Assembly (NCBI GenBank): GCA_030841035.1
Contig: JAVEDI010000051.1
Location: forward strand, 1-64,000
DNA length: 64,000 nt
Direction: 5' to 3'
From: Actinomycetota bacterium
Lineage (GTDB): Bacteria; Actinomycetota; Actinomycetes; JACCUZ01
This document shows positions 48,508-56,821 of this stretch, piece by piece. Each line of letters opens with the position of its first letter. The stretch's first letter is position 1. The position numbers and the translations under genes were made by a program. The notes below the pieces were generated by a model. The model was not told the DNA's origin and made no database searches. It was given only the letters and a program-made list of their open reading frames with translations.

Positions 48508-49503
48508 CTAGGGAAGGGAGCGCGGGTCCCCGGCGTGCCCGCGCGGCAGCAGCCACCCGGTCACGGCGAGCAGGCCGTCGGTGGCCATCAGCAGGCCCCG
48601 CGAGGTGAGGGCGACCGCCGTGGCGTCGGTCCTGGAGAGCACGGTGGAGAGCACCACCACGAGCACCGCCTCGCGTACGCCGGCGCCGGCGGGCAGCACC
48701 ACGAGCAGCGGGCCGACCGAGAACGCCACCGCGAAGCCGCCGATCGCGACGGGCAGCGACCGCCATGGGTCCGCCCCGAGCCCGACGGCGAGCAACCAGA
48801 CGTGCGCGCCGTAGACCACCCAGAAGACCAGCGTCCACAGGCTGGCACGCAGCACGTCACGAGCAGCGAACGGCGCCTCGAGCCCCGGCCGGCGCAGCAC
48901 TCGCAAGGCCCGGGCCAGCACGGCGTTGAGCACCCGCGGCACGAGCAGCACCAGCAGCACCGGCACGGCCAGCAGCACCGTGAGGGCGATGGCCGGGCCC
49001 TCGCGGTCCAGCAGTGCGGGCACGGCGAGCAGGCCGACGACCAGCCCCCAGAGCACGGACAGGCCCAGGGTCAGCAGGAAGGCCAGCCCGACCCGCTGGC
49101 GCGGGAGCCCGATCTCTCGCCCCATCCGCATCTGCGCGAGCACCGGCCACACCGAGCCCGGCAGGTACTTGCCCAGCTGCGCGACGAAGAACATCCGGGC
49201 CAGCTGCCGCGCCGGCCGGGGGGAGCCGAGCACCGCCAGCGCGCCGCGCCAGATCAGGAAGCTGAGCACGGTCGCCGCGAGACACAGCGCGAGGGCGCCG
49301 ATGACCACAGCCGGTTGCTGCTCCCGCAGCCGCTGGACGACCTCGGACCACCGCCCCGCGATCGCGTAGCCGAACGCGGCGACCAGCACCACGGCAAGGG
49401 CCACCGACACCGCCGTACGTCGCCACGACGGCCGCGGCCGCACGACCTCGACGTCCTCCGGCGCGGCCGCGGCGGAGGACGCGCCCGGCCCCGCTGACGG
49501 CAC
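48508..49503 (-). CDS. Flippase-like LPG_synthase_TM membrane protein
   Basis: A 331-residue protein with about eight hydrophobic segments (for example TAVSVALAVVLVAAFGYAIAG and LFFWVVYGAHVWLLAVGLGAD-type lines) and the family elements RMFFVAQLGKYLPGSVWPVLAQMRMGREIGLPRQRV and LPAGAGVREAVLVVVLS. It belongs to the lysylphosphatidylglycerol synthase transmembrane (UPF0104/AglD-like) family, often linked with polyprenol-sugar transfer or flipping. ATG 49503 lies 6 nt from the GT2 stop; convergent with the methyltransferase. The pair with GT2 suggests one lipid-linked sugar step. Confidence 0.9.
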   Translation of the reverse strand: MPSAGPGASSAAAAPEDVEVVRPRPSWRRTAVSVALAVVLVAAFGYAIAGRWSEVVQRLREQQPAVVIGALALCLAATVLSFLIWRGALAVLGSPRPARQLARMFFVAQLGKYLPGSVWPVLAQMRMGREIGLPRQRVGLAFLLTLGLSVLWGLVVGLLAVPALLDREGPAIALTVLLAVPVLLVLLVPRVLNAVLARALRVLRRPGLEAPFAARDVLRASLWTLVFWVVYGAHVWLLAVGLGADPWRSLPVAIGGFAVAFSVGPLLVVLPAGAGVREAVLVVVLSTVLSRTDATAVALTSRGLLMATDGLLAVTGWLLPRGHAGDPRSLP

Positions 49504-49509
49504 CCGGGT

Positions 49510-50481
49510 CTACTCCCCCGTGCGGGATCGCACGATGAGGTCGGCCAGCAGTGCGAGCGCGGCGATCACCAGGCCGGTGATGAAGATCAGCACGGTGTTG
49601 ACCGAGAAGCGCAACGGGTGGGCGACGATGTCGTAGATCGCCTTCGCGACACCGATCACCAGCAGCCACAGCGCCGGCGGCATCAGGACCTTGAGCGGGT
49701 TGAAGTACATCACCATGCGCAGCACCTGCAGGATATAGCGGTACGCGTCCTTGACGAAGTGGAACTTCGAGGTCCCGGCTCGCTTGCTGTAGTCGATGGG
49801 CACGTAGCGGATGTCGTGCTGGTTGGACAGGAACGCCAGCGTGATGGTGGTGACGCAGGAGAAGCCCGGCGGCAGCAGCCGCAGGTAGGGCAGCGACACG
49901 TCGCGGCGGAACGCGCGCAGGCCCGAGTTGAGGTCGGGGATCTCGGAGTTGGTGAGCTTCTCCGCGATCTTGCGGATGATCCACTTCGCCGGCACCCGGA
50001 GGATCTTGTGGGTGCCCTCCTCGCTCCTGCGGGCCCCCACCACCTGGTCGTAGCTGGGGTCGTCGAGCATCGCGACGAACTCGGGGATCCGCTCGTTCGG
50101 ATAGGTCATGTCGGCGTCGGTCCACACGACGACCGCGCCGCGCGCCTCCGCGGTGCCGATGCGCCGGGCGGTCCCCGAGCCGCCGTTGCGCCGGAAGGGC
50201 ATCAGGTGCATCCGCGGGTAGCGCGGCAACGCCTCCTCGAGGACCGCGAGGGTCCGGTCGGTCGAGGCGTCGTCGATGGCGAGCAGCTCGTAGGTGTAGC
50301 CGCTGGCGTCCATCGCCACCGTGATGCGCTCGACCTCGTCCAGCACGTGGTCCTGCTCGTTGTAGCAGGGCAGCACGATCGTGACCTGCAGCGGTGCGAG
50401 CTGCTGCGCGCCCGGCCCGCCGCGGTAGTGGTGGTGCGCGGTCGCGGCGGGCAGGTCGAGGGAGAGGGGGTCGGCTTCCAT
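49510..50481 (-). CDS. Family 2 glycosyltransferase (polyprenyl-phosphate type)
   Basis: A 323-residue enzyme. GT2 motifs: VTIVLPCYNEQDHVLDEVER, ELLAIDDASTDRTLAVL, VVWTDADMTYPNERIPEFV (D-x-D) and VPIDYSKRAGTSKFHFVKD, followed by two C-terminal membrane helices (ALWLLVIGVAKAIYDIV, FSVNTVLIFITGLVIAALALLADLIV). This layout is that of polyprenyl-monophosphomannose or glucose synthases (DPMS-like). It probably attaches a sugar to polyprenyl phosphate for the neighbouring flippase-like protein. ATG 50481. Confidence 0.93.
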   Translation of the reverse strand: MEADPLSLDLPAATAHHHYRGGPGAQQLAPLQVTIVLPCYNEQDHVLDEVERITVAMDASGYTYELLAIDDASTDRTLAVLEEALPRYPRMHLMPFRRNGGSGTARRIGTAEARGAVVVWTDADMTYPNERIPEFVAMLDDPSYDQVVGARRSEEGTHKILRVPAKWIIRKIAEKLTNSEIPDLNSGLRAFRRDVSLPYLRLLPPGFSCVTTITLAFLSNQHDIRYVPIDYSKRAGTSKFHFVKDAYRYILQVLRMVMYFNPLKVLMPPALWLLVIGVAKAIYDIVAHPLRFSVNTVLIFITGLVIAALALLADLIVRSRTGE

Positions 50482-50549
50482 GGCGCGGCCGAGCCTACCG
50501 AGACCGGGGCCGTACGCCGATCCGGCCCGCGTGCCGGTGCGCCACCCGC

Positions 50550-53249
50550 TCAGCGGTAGAAGCCGACGACGTCACCGACCAGGTGCGTCGAGCCCGAACG
50601 GTTGTAGAGGTTGACCCGGCCCTTCCTGCCGATGGCGACCACGACCAGGTTGGCCGTCGTGCGCCCCCGCAGCACGTTGAGGTCGGAGGCAGTGGGCCGC
50701 GGGACGCCGGCCGGCCACGCCGTGAGATAGGTCGACGCGCTGGCGTCGGTGGCGGTGAGGTTCATCACCACGGCCGAGGCGTTCGCCGGCAGTGCCCCGC
50801 CCTTGCCGCGCACGGTCAGCGCGATCGTCCGGTTGGCGGCCACTCGGGCCCGCTTGGCGCCCAGCCCGGTGCGGGTGTCCAGCACCCGCCGCGGCGAGAC
50901 GGCCTGGAAGGCCTTGCCGCCGGCCACCGAGGTCGGCGCGTACCAGCCCACCACGTCGAGGACGACGTGCGCCGCGGCGCCGCGGCTGTCGATGCGCAGC
51001 CGGCCACCCTGGGACAGCGCCGTGACGGCCCGGTTGGCCACCGACACGCCTCTCACGTAGCTCAGCGAGGTCCCGGCGCCCAGCCCCGACCCGGCCCGGT
51101 GCACGGTGACGGTGCCCGTGCCGGTGCCCTGCGTGGCCGTCACGTTGAGGACCACGCCGCCCATCTGCTCCGGTGCGATCCCGCTCAGGCCCGGCATCGC
51201 GATGGTGCGCCCGCTGCCCTTCGCGAGCGGTCCCGCGGGGTCCTTGCGCGAGTCGAAGAGCCGGAACGGTGAGACGGCGTGCAACGTCTGGCCGGTCACC
51301 GTGCCGTCCGCGGCGCGCGCGCTCGGGTAGTACCCCACGACGTCGACCGCGACCTCCGTCGTACCCGTGTTGTTGTAGAGGCTGACCAGCCCGTTGCCGC
51401 CGAGGGCGGTCATCGTCAGTGCCGCCTTGGTGCCGCCCGCCGACACGTTGAGCGTGGACGCCGTCGGCTTGCTCGCCCCCGCGGGCCAGACCGACAGGTA
51501 GGTGCTGGCGCTGGGGCGGCTGGCCGTGACCGTCAGCGCGACCGCGCCGACACCGCCGGACGGGACGCCGCCGCGGCCGGCGACGGGCAGATCGAGGCGC
51601 TCACCGGGGCCCATGGGCAGCCGGCCGTCGGTGCTGTCGTAGACCCGGGCCGGGTCCAGGGGCACGAAGCCCGAGGCCGGCGGCAGTGCCGCCCGGGGCG
51701 CCGGTGGCGGGGTCACGGCCGGAGGGACGACCGTGACCTGGTGCGTCCAGGTGCGGGCCCCGTCGGTGGCTCCCGAGCTGAACAGCGTGAGGTCGAACGG
51801 ACCCGGACGCACGGCGACGCCCGCCTGGTCGCGCAGGTCCCAGGACGCCGCCACGGGCTGGCCCGGCGCGGCCGTGCCCGACTGGGTGCTCAGCAGGCGC
51901 CCGTCCCAGTGGTCGCGGACCTCGAAGGTCCACGACTGCTGCTGCATGGTCGCGGCAGTGACGGTGAGCGGCGGGCCGCCGTACGCCGGCTGGTCCGTCG
52001 AGGTGGCCGGGTCGACCAGGCCGGGGCCCATGTACTGCGTCGCCAACGAGCGGATGGTGCCCAGCTGGTCGTAGAGGAACTGTCCGGGGCACTCGGTGTT
52101 GCCGGCGTCGCGATGCCCCGAGATCACGTTGAAGCCCACCGCGGTCCCCGCGCGGTAGCGCGACGTGCCGCCGCCCTCCGAGACGAGCGTCGTGGTGCCC
52201 ATCGGGTTGCGGAAGGCCAGGGAGAGCCGCCAGGCCAGCAGTCGCGCGATCGAGTCGACCATGACGGGGGGAGCCGCTGTCTTGCCGTAGTCGCCGATGG
52301 CGGAGACCGCGAAGCTGTCGGTGTTGAACCCGCCGGTGTGGGCGCCGAGCACGTCGTTGGTGATCCCGCCGGCCCGGCCCTCCCACAGGCGGCCGAAGCG
52401 GTCGACGAGGAAGTTGTAGCCGATGTCGGACCAGTGGTTGGACCGGGTGTGGAAGGCGTAGACGCCACGGATGATCTGGGGCACCTGGGCCGCGGTGTAG
52501 TTGTTCTTGCCGGCCGTGTGGTGCACGAACCCGGCCTTGACCGTGCCGGTGTAGCGGGGGGCGGCGCTGCGCAGCCGCTCGTCGGCGCCCCACGCCGCCC
52601 GTGAGTTCACGGGGGGCGCGGCGACCGCGGCCGACGCCGAGGCCGCCGCCGGCGCCCCCCTCCCGGCGGACGCGTCGGCCGCGGAGCTGCCCGGGTCCAC
52701 CAGGGCGATGCGCAGGTCGGCGGGGAGCCGACCGCTGTGCAGGTCGACGCGGACCTGGTAGCCGTCGGCGCGACCCACCCACAGCGGCTCGGTGCCGTCG
52801 CGGACGCCGGCCGCCTCGGCCGGAGGAGGGGTGTCCCCCGCCTCCAGCGCCGTCCAGCCGCTCCAGCCGTGCGCCGAGCGGGTCCGCACGACCACGGTGA
52901 AGTCGCCGGCCCGCTGCTGGGCCCGCCAGGTGACACCGACCAGGTCGAAGGGCGCCACGCCGGTCGCAGCCGCGAGCACGGCCGGCCGGGCCGCCGGGGC
53001 ACTCGAGGGGGGGCCGCTCGGCCGGGTCGCGGACCGGCCACCAGCCGCCTGCCACGCCCGGCGCGCCACCGCCGACCCACGTGCCGCGGCGGGCGAGCCC
53101 AGCAGGCCCTCCGCCACCCCGGACAGCAGCCGGTTGCGGACCTCCGGGGCCACCGGGTGGGCCGAGGCCGCCGGCGCGGTGAGCACCGGCAGGGCGCTGA
53201 GGGCGGGCGCGGCGAGGCCCAGGGCGAGGATGGTCGAGGCCTTGCGCAT
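50550..53249 (-). CDS. Secreted PGRP/N-acetylmuramoyl-L-alanine amidase with three C-terminal repeats
   Basis: An 899-residue exported protein. Signal peptide 1-30 (ending APAASA). A spacer of about 180 residues with a small beta domain precedes the amidase_2/PGRP domain (about 213-410): SRAAWGAD, KAGFVHHTAGKNN (zinc His), NFLVDRFGRLWEGRAGG, FNVISGHRDAGNTECPG (zinc His and Cys). Three repeats of about 115 residues follow, each opening with VYDSTDGRLP- or LFDSRKDP- or VLDTRTGLG-type lines and closing with VVGYY, VVGWY or VVGFYR. ATG 53249 has AAAGG upstream; ATG 53330 is in the leader. It cleaves the glycan-peptide bond of peptidoglycan. GTCAC repeats lie about 130-160 bp upstream. Confidence 0.93.
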   Translation of the reverse strand: MRKASTILALGLAAPALSALPVLTAPAASAHPVAPEVRNRLLSGVAEGLLGSPAAARGSAVARRAWQAAGGRSATRPSGPPSSAPAARPAVLAAATGVAPFDLVGVTWRAQQRAGDFTVVVRTRSAHGWSGWTALEAGDTPPPAEAAGVRDGTEPLWVGRADGYQVRVDLHSGRLPADLRIALVDPGSSAADASAGRGAPAAASASAAVAAPPVNSRAAWGADERLRSAAPRYTGTVKAGFVHHTAGKNNYTAAQVPQIIRGVYAFHTRSNHWSDIGYNFLVDRFGRLWEGRAGGITNDVLGAHTGGFNTDSFAVSAIGDYGKTAAPPVMVDSIARLLAWRLSLAFRNPMGTTTLVSEGGGTSRYRAGTAVGFNVISGHRDAGNTECPGQFLYDQLGTIRSLATQYMGPGLVDPATSTDQPAYGGPPLTVTAATMQQQSWTFEVRDHWDGRLLSTQSGTAAPGQPVAASWDLRDQAGVAVRPGPFDLTLFSSGATDGARTWTHQVTVVPPAVTPPPAPRAALPPASGFVPLDPARVYDSTDGRLPMGPGERLDLPVAGRGGVPSGGVGAVALTVTASRPSASTYLSVWPAGASKPTASTLNVSAGGTKAALTMTALGGNGLVSLYNNTGTTEVAVDVVGYYPSARAADGTVTGQTLHAVSPFRLFDSRKDPAGPLAKGSGRTIAMPGLSGIAPEQMGGVVLNVTATQGTGTGTVTVHRAGSGLGAGTSLSYVRGVSVANRAVTALSQGGRLRIDSRGAAAHVVLDVVGWYAPTSVAGGKAFQAVSPRRVLDTRTGLGAKRARVAANRTIALTVRGKGGALPANASAVVMNLTATDASASTYLTAWPAGVPRPTASDLNVLRGRTTANLVVVAIGRKGRVNLYNRSGSTHLVGDVVGFYR

Positions 53250-53375
53250 GGGGTGGACCTTTGCGGTACGGCGTACAGGGACGCGGGACGTGCAGTCGGA
53301 CGGGGTCGGGTGAGCGCGACAGGCCTGCACAGCCCCGACGGCACCGACGGCGACCCACGCCGCACCTCGTCAGGC

Positions 53376-53409
53376 TGTCACACATGTGACAGGTGTGACA
53401 GGTGTGACA
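53376..53409 (-). promoter_or_regulatory. Three 9-bp-spaced GTCACA direct repeats plus an inverted copy (MtrA-box-like) upstream of the amidase
   Basis: On the minus strand GTCACA occurs three times in register at 9-bp steps (complement of 53403-53408, 53394-53399 and 53385-53390), as GTCACACCT, GTCACACCT and GTCACATGT. A fourth copy faces the other way, so TGTCACACATGTGACA (53376-53391) is also an inverted repeat. It lies 127-160 bp before the amidase ATG and about 140 bp from the divergent TIGR03089 gene. Confidence 0.6.
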
Positions 53410-53484
53410 ACTCGGCGTGTCCCGTCCGTACCTCCCGCTGATCCCGCCCCCGCGCTCAGTTGACCGGACCGACCCCGGTGCCCC

Positions 53485-53499
53485 GGGCAAAGTTTGCCC
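53485..53499. promoter_or_regulatory. Palindromic operator candidate GGGCAAAGTTTGCCC
   Basis: A perfect 7-bp inverted repeat with a 1-nt centre lies 36 bp before the -10 and 50 bp before the TIGR03089 ATG, in the region where a -35 or an operator would be. The AT core is unlike its surroundings. The binding protein is unknown. Confidence 0.5.
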
Positions 53500-53534
53500 A
53501 ACCGTGACAGAACGCCCGCCGGAGACCCGGTCCC

Positions 53535-53540
53535 TAGGCT
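53535..53540 (+). promoter_or_regulatory. -10 element TAGGCT of the TIGR03089 gene, near-leaderless
   Basis: TAGGCT is 8 nt before ATG 53549; transcription from about 53547 leaves almost no leader. Confidence 0.5.
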
Positions 53541-53548
53541 GGGGCACC

Positions 53549-54373
53549 ATGGCCTCGCCCACTGCTGCCGCCCCCGGCCCGAACGCGCTGCTGGACCGGG
53601 CGCTGCGTGGCGACCCGGCACGCGCGCTGCTCACCTTCTACGACGACGCGACGGGCGAGCGCACGGAGCTCTCCGTCGCGACCTTCGCCAACTGGGTCGC
53701 CAAGACCGCCCACCTGTGCCGCGACGGGCTCGGGCTGGAGGTCGGCGACCGGGTCGCGATCGCGCTGCCCTGCCACTGGCAGGCCGCCGTGTGGTGGCAG
53801 GCCGCCTGGCTGGCCGGGCTGGTCGTGGTGACCCCGGGAGCGGCGGGCGCGGGGCAGGTCGAGGCGACCGTCCTCGCGGCCCCCTGGCCCGCGGACGCGC
53901 CCGGGCCCGAGCCGGCCCCGCGCTCCGGCGAGGTCGTGGCCCTCGGGCTGGCTCCGATGGGCCTGCCCCGGCCGGGCGCCGCCCCGAGCGGCGCCGTGGA
54001 CTACGACCGGGAGATCCACGGCCATGGCGACCGCTTCGTGCCGCCGCCGGGGCTTGGCCCGGACACGCCGGCGCTCGAGTCCGCCGCCGGGGCGCTGACC
54101 GCCGCGACGCTGGGCGAGCGAGTGGCCGGCGCTGCGGCGCGCTGGGGGCTGGCACCGGGCGAGCGGCTGCTCACCGCCGCGCCGCTCGCCGAGCCGGCCG
54201 ACCTGGTGGCGACCCTGCTGGTGCCGCTGCTGGGCGACGTCGGCGCGGTGCTGTGCCGCCATCTCGAGGCGGCGTCGCAGGACACCCTCGCCCGGCGGGT
54301 GCAGGAGGAACGTGTGACGGCCGTGACGCAGGAGACTCGATTCCGTCTGCCGGGGACCCGTCCCTTAGACTGA
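53549..54373 (+). CDS. TIGR03089 family protein (truncated AMP-binding-like)
   Basis: A 274-residue protein. The first 100 residues resemble the N-terminus of acyl-CoA synthetases (LLTFYDDATGERTELSVATFANWVAKTAHLCRDGLGLEVGDRVAIALPCHWQAAVWWQAAWLAGLVVV), but the adenylate-forming core motifs for ATP and the C-terminal domain are missing, as in the whole TIGR03089 family. Probably not an active ligase. The family sits next to LCP genes in actinobacteria (Rv3268 from memory). ATG 53549; the frame upstream is shadow. The stop lies at the palindrome GACTGATCAGTC. Confidence 0.9.
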   Translation: MASPTAAAPGPNALLDRALRGDPARALLTFYDDATGERTELSVATFANWVAKTAHLCRDGLGLEVGDRVAIALPCHWQAAVWWQAAWLAGLVVVTPGAAGAGQVEATVLAAPWPADAPGPEPAPRSGEVVALGLAPMGLPRPGAAPSGAVDYDREIHGHGDRFVPPPGLGPDTPALESAAGALTAATLGERVAGAAARWGLAPGERLLTAAPLAEPADLVATLLVPLLGDVGAVLCRHLEAASQDTLARRVQEERVTAVTQETRFRLPGTRPLD

Positions 54374-54379
54374 TCAGTC
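54368..54379. promoter_or_regulatory. Palindrome GACTGATCAGTC overlapping a TAGACT hexamer before the LCP gene
   Basis: A perfect 12-bp palindrome covers the end of the TIGR03089 gene (stop TGA 54371-54373). Immediately upstream TAGACT (54366-54371) could be a -10, giving a leader of about 105 nt to the LCP GTG at 54484. Confidence 0.4.
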
Positions 54380-54483
54380 ATCCCCGATCCATCCGTGGTC
54401 GTGCTTGTGGACATCGGCAGGCAACTTTCCCGCCGCCTCGGACGTGTTATCGGTGACCGTCCTCGAGGAAGGGTCCTGCTCTC

Positions 54484-55956
54484 GTGCGATCTGACGCCGG
54501 CGGCCGAGCTCCGTCGCGGGCCCGCCACGGGACCCCGCACCGGCCGCTGCGTCGCGTCCTGACCGCTCTCGCCGTGGTCCTCGGGCTGCTCGCCGTCACG
54601 GGCACCGCGAGCGCGCTGGTCGCCTACTACCGGTTCAACAGCAACATCACCCAGGAGAAGGTCGACGACCTGCTCGGATCCAACCGTCCCAGCAAGGTCG
54701 TCAACCCGGACACGCCCACCGAGCCGGAGAACATCCTGCTCATCGGGTCCGACCGGCGGAAGCTGAAGTTCCAGAACGCGCTGAACGCCGGCCAGCGCTC
54801 GGACACCACGATCCTGCTGCACCTGTCGGCCGACAGGAAGAGCGCGGTCCTCGTCAGCATCCCCCGCGACACCATCGTGGACGTGCCCCGGTGCACCCGT
54901 CGCGACGGCACCTCCGTACCGGCCCGGACGGCGGTCATGTTCAACACCGCGTTCTCCGACGCCGGCGCCGCCTGCACGATCGCCACCGTCGAGAAGCTCA
55001 CCAAGATCCGCATCGACCACCACGTCGTCGTCGACTTCGGCGGCTTCAAGGACATGGTCGACGCGCTCGGCGGCGTGACCGTCTGCCTGCCCCAGGCGGT
55101 CAACGACCGCGAGTCCCACCTCGTCCTGAGCGCCGGCCTGCACACGGTCAAGGGCCGCACCGCCCTGGCCTACGTGCGTACCCGGCACGGCCTGGGCAAC
55201 GGCAGCGACATCTCGCGCATCGACCGCCAGCAGGCCTTCCTCGGCTCGATGGTGGAGAAGGTGCGCAGCACCGGGCTGCTCCTGCGGCCCGACAAGCTGC
55301 TGCGCTTCCTGGACGCCGCCACCAACTCGCTGACGACCGACCCGGGTCTGGGCAACCTCAACGCCCTGCGCAAGCTCGCGACCGAGGTCAAGGACATCGA
55401 CAGCCGGGACGTCACGTTCCTCACCGCCCCCAACGAGCCCTACCCGCCCGACCACAACCGGGTGCAGCTCAAGGCGTCGGCCGGGGCCGTGTGGAACGCG
55501 CTTCGCTTCGACCAGCCGTTGCCGGGCAGCCGGAAGGCGGCCACGGGCGCAACACCGGGCCCCACCGCGTCCGGACCGCCCCTGGTCACCCCGCCCGAGA
55601 AGGTCCGGGTGCGGGTGCTCAACGGCTCGAACGCCCCGGGCGAGGCGTCGCGGGTGGCCGAGGAGCTCACCGCCGAGGGATTCCAGGTCGTGGGCGTGGG
55701 CAACGCCGCCCGCCGCGACTACCCCACGACGACGGTGCGCCACGACCCGGCGTACGACGAGTCCGGCCGGACGCTCGGTGCGGCCCTGCCCGCCTCGACG
55801 GTGACCTCCGACAGCTCGCTGGGCAGCACCCTGGTCGTGATCGTCGGTGCTGACGCCCCCCAGGTCGCCCACGTCAGGGTCAGCGGTTCGACCCCCTCCC
55901 CGACGCCGACCGAGACCCTGCGGACCCGCTCCGCCGCCCAGGACGTCTGCGGCTGA
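54484..55956 (+). CDS. LCP family (LytR-CpsA-Psr) phosphotransferase with LytR_C domain
   Basis: A 490-residue membrane-anchored enzyme. N-terminal helix about 24-46 (VLTALAVVLGLLAVTGTASALVAYY). LCP domain about 80-260 with ENILLIGSDRR, SDTTILLHL, VSIPRDTIVDV, FNTAFSDAG, FGGFKDMVDALGGVTVCLPQ and YVRTRHGLGNGSDISRIDRQQ, which hold the conserved Asp and Arg residues for the polyprenyl pyrophosphate. LytR_C domain about 375-470 (VRVRVLNGSNAPGEASRVAEELTAEGFQVV). It joins secondary wall polymers (teichoic acid, arabinogalactan or similar) to peptidoglycan. GTG 54484 with GGAAGGG upstream. Confidence 0.94.
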   Translation: MRSDAGGRAPSRARHGTPHRPLRRVLTALAVVLGLLAVTGTASALVAYYRFNSNITQEKVDDLLGSNRPSKVVNPDTPTEPENILLIGSDRRKLKFQNALNAGQRSDTTILLHLSADRKSAVLVSIPRDTIVDVPRCTRRDGTSVPARTAVMFNTAFSDAGAACTIATVEKLTKIRIDHHVVVDFGGFKDMVDALGGVTVCLPQAVNDRESHLVLSAGLHTVKGRTALAYVRTRHGLGNGSDISRIDRQQAFLGSMVEKVRSTGLLLRPDKLLRFLDAATNSLTTDPGLGNLNALRKLATEVKDIDSRDVTFLTAPNEPYPPDHNRVQLKASAGAVWNALRFDQPLPGSRKAATGATPGPTASGPPLVTPPEKVRVRVLNGSNAPGEASRVAEELTAEGFQVVGVGNAARRDYPTTTVRHDPAYDESGRTLGAALPASTVTSDSSLGSTLVVIVGADAPQVAHVRVSGSTPSPTPTETLRTRSAAQDVCG

Positions 55957-55958
55957 CC

Positions 55959-55964
55959 TAGAGT
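55959..55964 (+). promoter_or_regulatory. Possible -10 element TAGAGT of scoA
   Basis: TAGAGT lies 3 nt after the LCP stop and 69 nt before the scoA ATG; this would give an independent scoAB-DUF2142 transcript. Confidence 0.4.
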
Positions 55965-56032
55965 CGCCTCCGGGCAGTCCCGCCCGCACCGCGGGGCGGC
56001 CCCCCCGAGCAGGAAAGGCGTGACGCGAGGCA

Positions 56033-56821
56033 ATGGACAAGACGGTCGCATCCGCGGCGCAGGCCGTGGCCGACATCGCCGACGGCGCCTCGCTGGCGGT
56101 CGGCGGGTTCGGGCTGTGCGGCATCCCGAGCGAGCTGATCCGGGCCCTGCACGACGCGGGCACCAGCGACCTGAAGGTCGTGTCGAACAACTGCGGGGTC
56201 GACGACTGGGGTCTCGGCGTGCTCCTCGCCGACCGGCGGATCTCGCGGATGACCTCCTCCTACGTCGGGGAGAACAAGGAGTTCGCCCGCCAGTTCCTCT
56301 CCGGCGAGCTCGAGGTGGAGCTGACACCGCAGGGCACGCTGGCCGAGCGCCTGCGGGCCGGCGGCGCCGGCGTACCCGCGTTCTTCACCGCCACCGGCGT
56401 GGGCACCCAGGTGGCCGAGGGCGGCCTGCCGTGGCGCTACGCGCCCGACGGGTCGGTGGCCCTGGCGTCCCCCGCCAAGGAGACCCGGCAGTTCACCGTG
56501 CACGGCACGACGCTCAACTACGTGCTCGAGGAGTCCATCGTCTGCGACTTCGCCCTCGTGCACGCCTGGAAGGGTGACCGCCAGGGCAACCTGGTGTTCC
56601 ACGAGAGCGCGCGCAACTTCAACCCGCTCGTCGCCACGGCCGGGCGGGTCACCATCGCCCAGGTCGAGCAGCTGCTGGACGTCGGGGAGATCCGCCCCGA
56701 GGACGTGCACACGCCCGGGGTCTACGTCCAGCGCGTCGTCGCGGTCGGCCCGGACACCGAGAAGCGCATCGAGCGCCGGACGGTGCGGCAGCGACCCGAC
56801 GGCGCCGAGGAGACCAGCTGA
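56033..56821 (+). CDS. scoA: 3-oxoacid CoA-transferase-type subunit A
   Basis: A 262-residue subunit of a family I CoA transferase. [47 protein letters not shown]-type (here [12 protein letters not shown]) and [23 protein letters not shown] are characteristic of succinyl-CoA:3-ketoacid CoA transferase alpha subunits. Together with the B subunit it moves CoA between succinate and acetoacetate or related acids. ATG 56033. The stop overlaps the scoB start by 1 base (TGATG). It is placed in the middle of envelope genes, which is unusual. Confidence 0.93.
   Translation: MDKTVASAAQAVADIADGASLAVGGFGLCGIPSELIRALHDAGTSDLKVVSNNCGVDDWGLGVLLADRRISRMTSSYVGENKEFARQFLSGELEVELTPQGTLAERLRAGGAGVPAFFTATGVGTQVAEGGLPWRYAPDGSVALASPAKETRQFTVHGTTLNYVLEESIVCDFALVHAWKGDRQGNLVFHESARNFNPLVATAGRVTIAQVEQLLDVGEIRPEDVHTPGVYVQRVVAVGPDTEKRIERRTVRQRPDGAEETS

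Noticed and set aside
53376-53391. TGTCACACATGTGACA as a CRP/cAMP receptor site
   Set aside because: CRP sites have TGTGA first and TCACA last; here the order is reversed, and the three same-strand repeats fit a direct-repeat MtrA-type site better.
54313-54327. GTGAC pair with 9-bp spacing as a third MtrA site
   Set aside because: It lies in coding sequence (codes VTAVT), where GTGACGG-like codon pairs are common in this GC range, so it is not listed as a feature.
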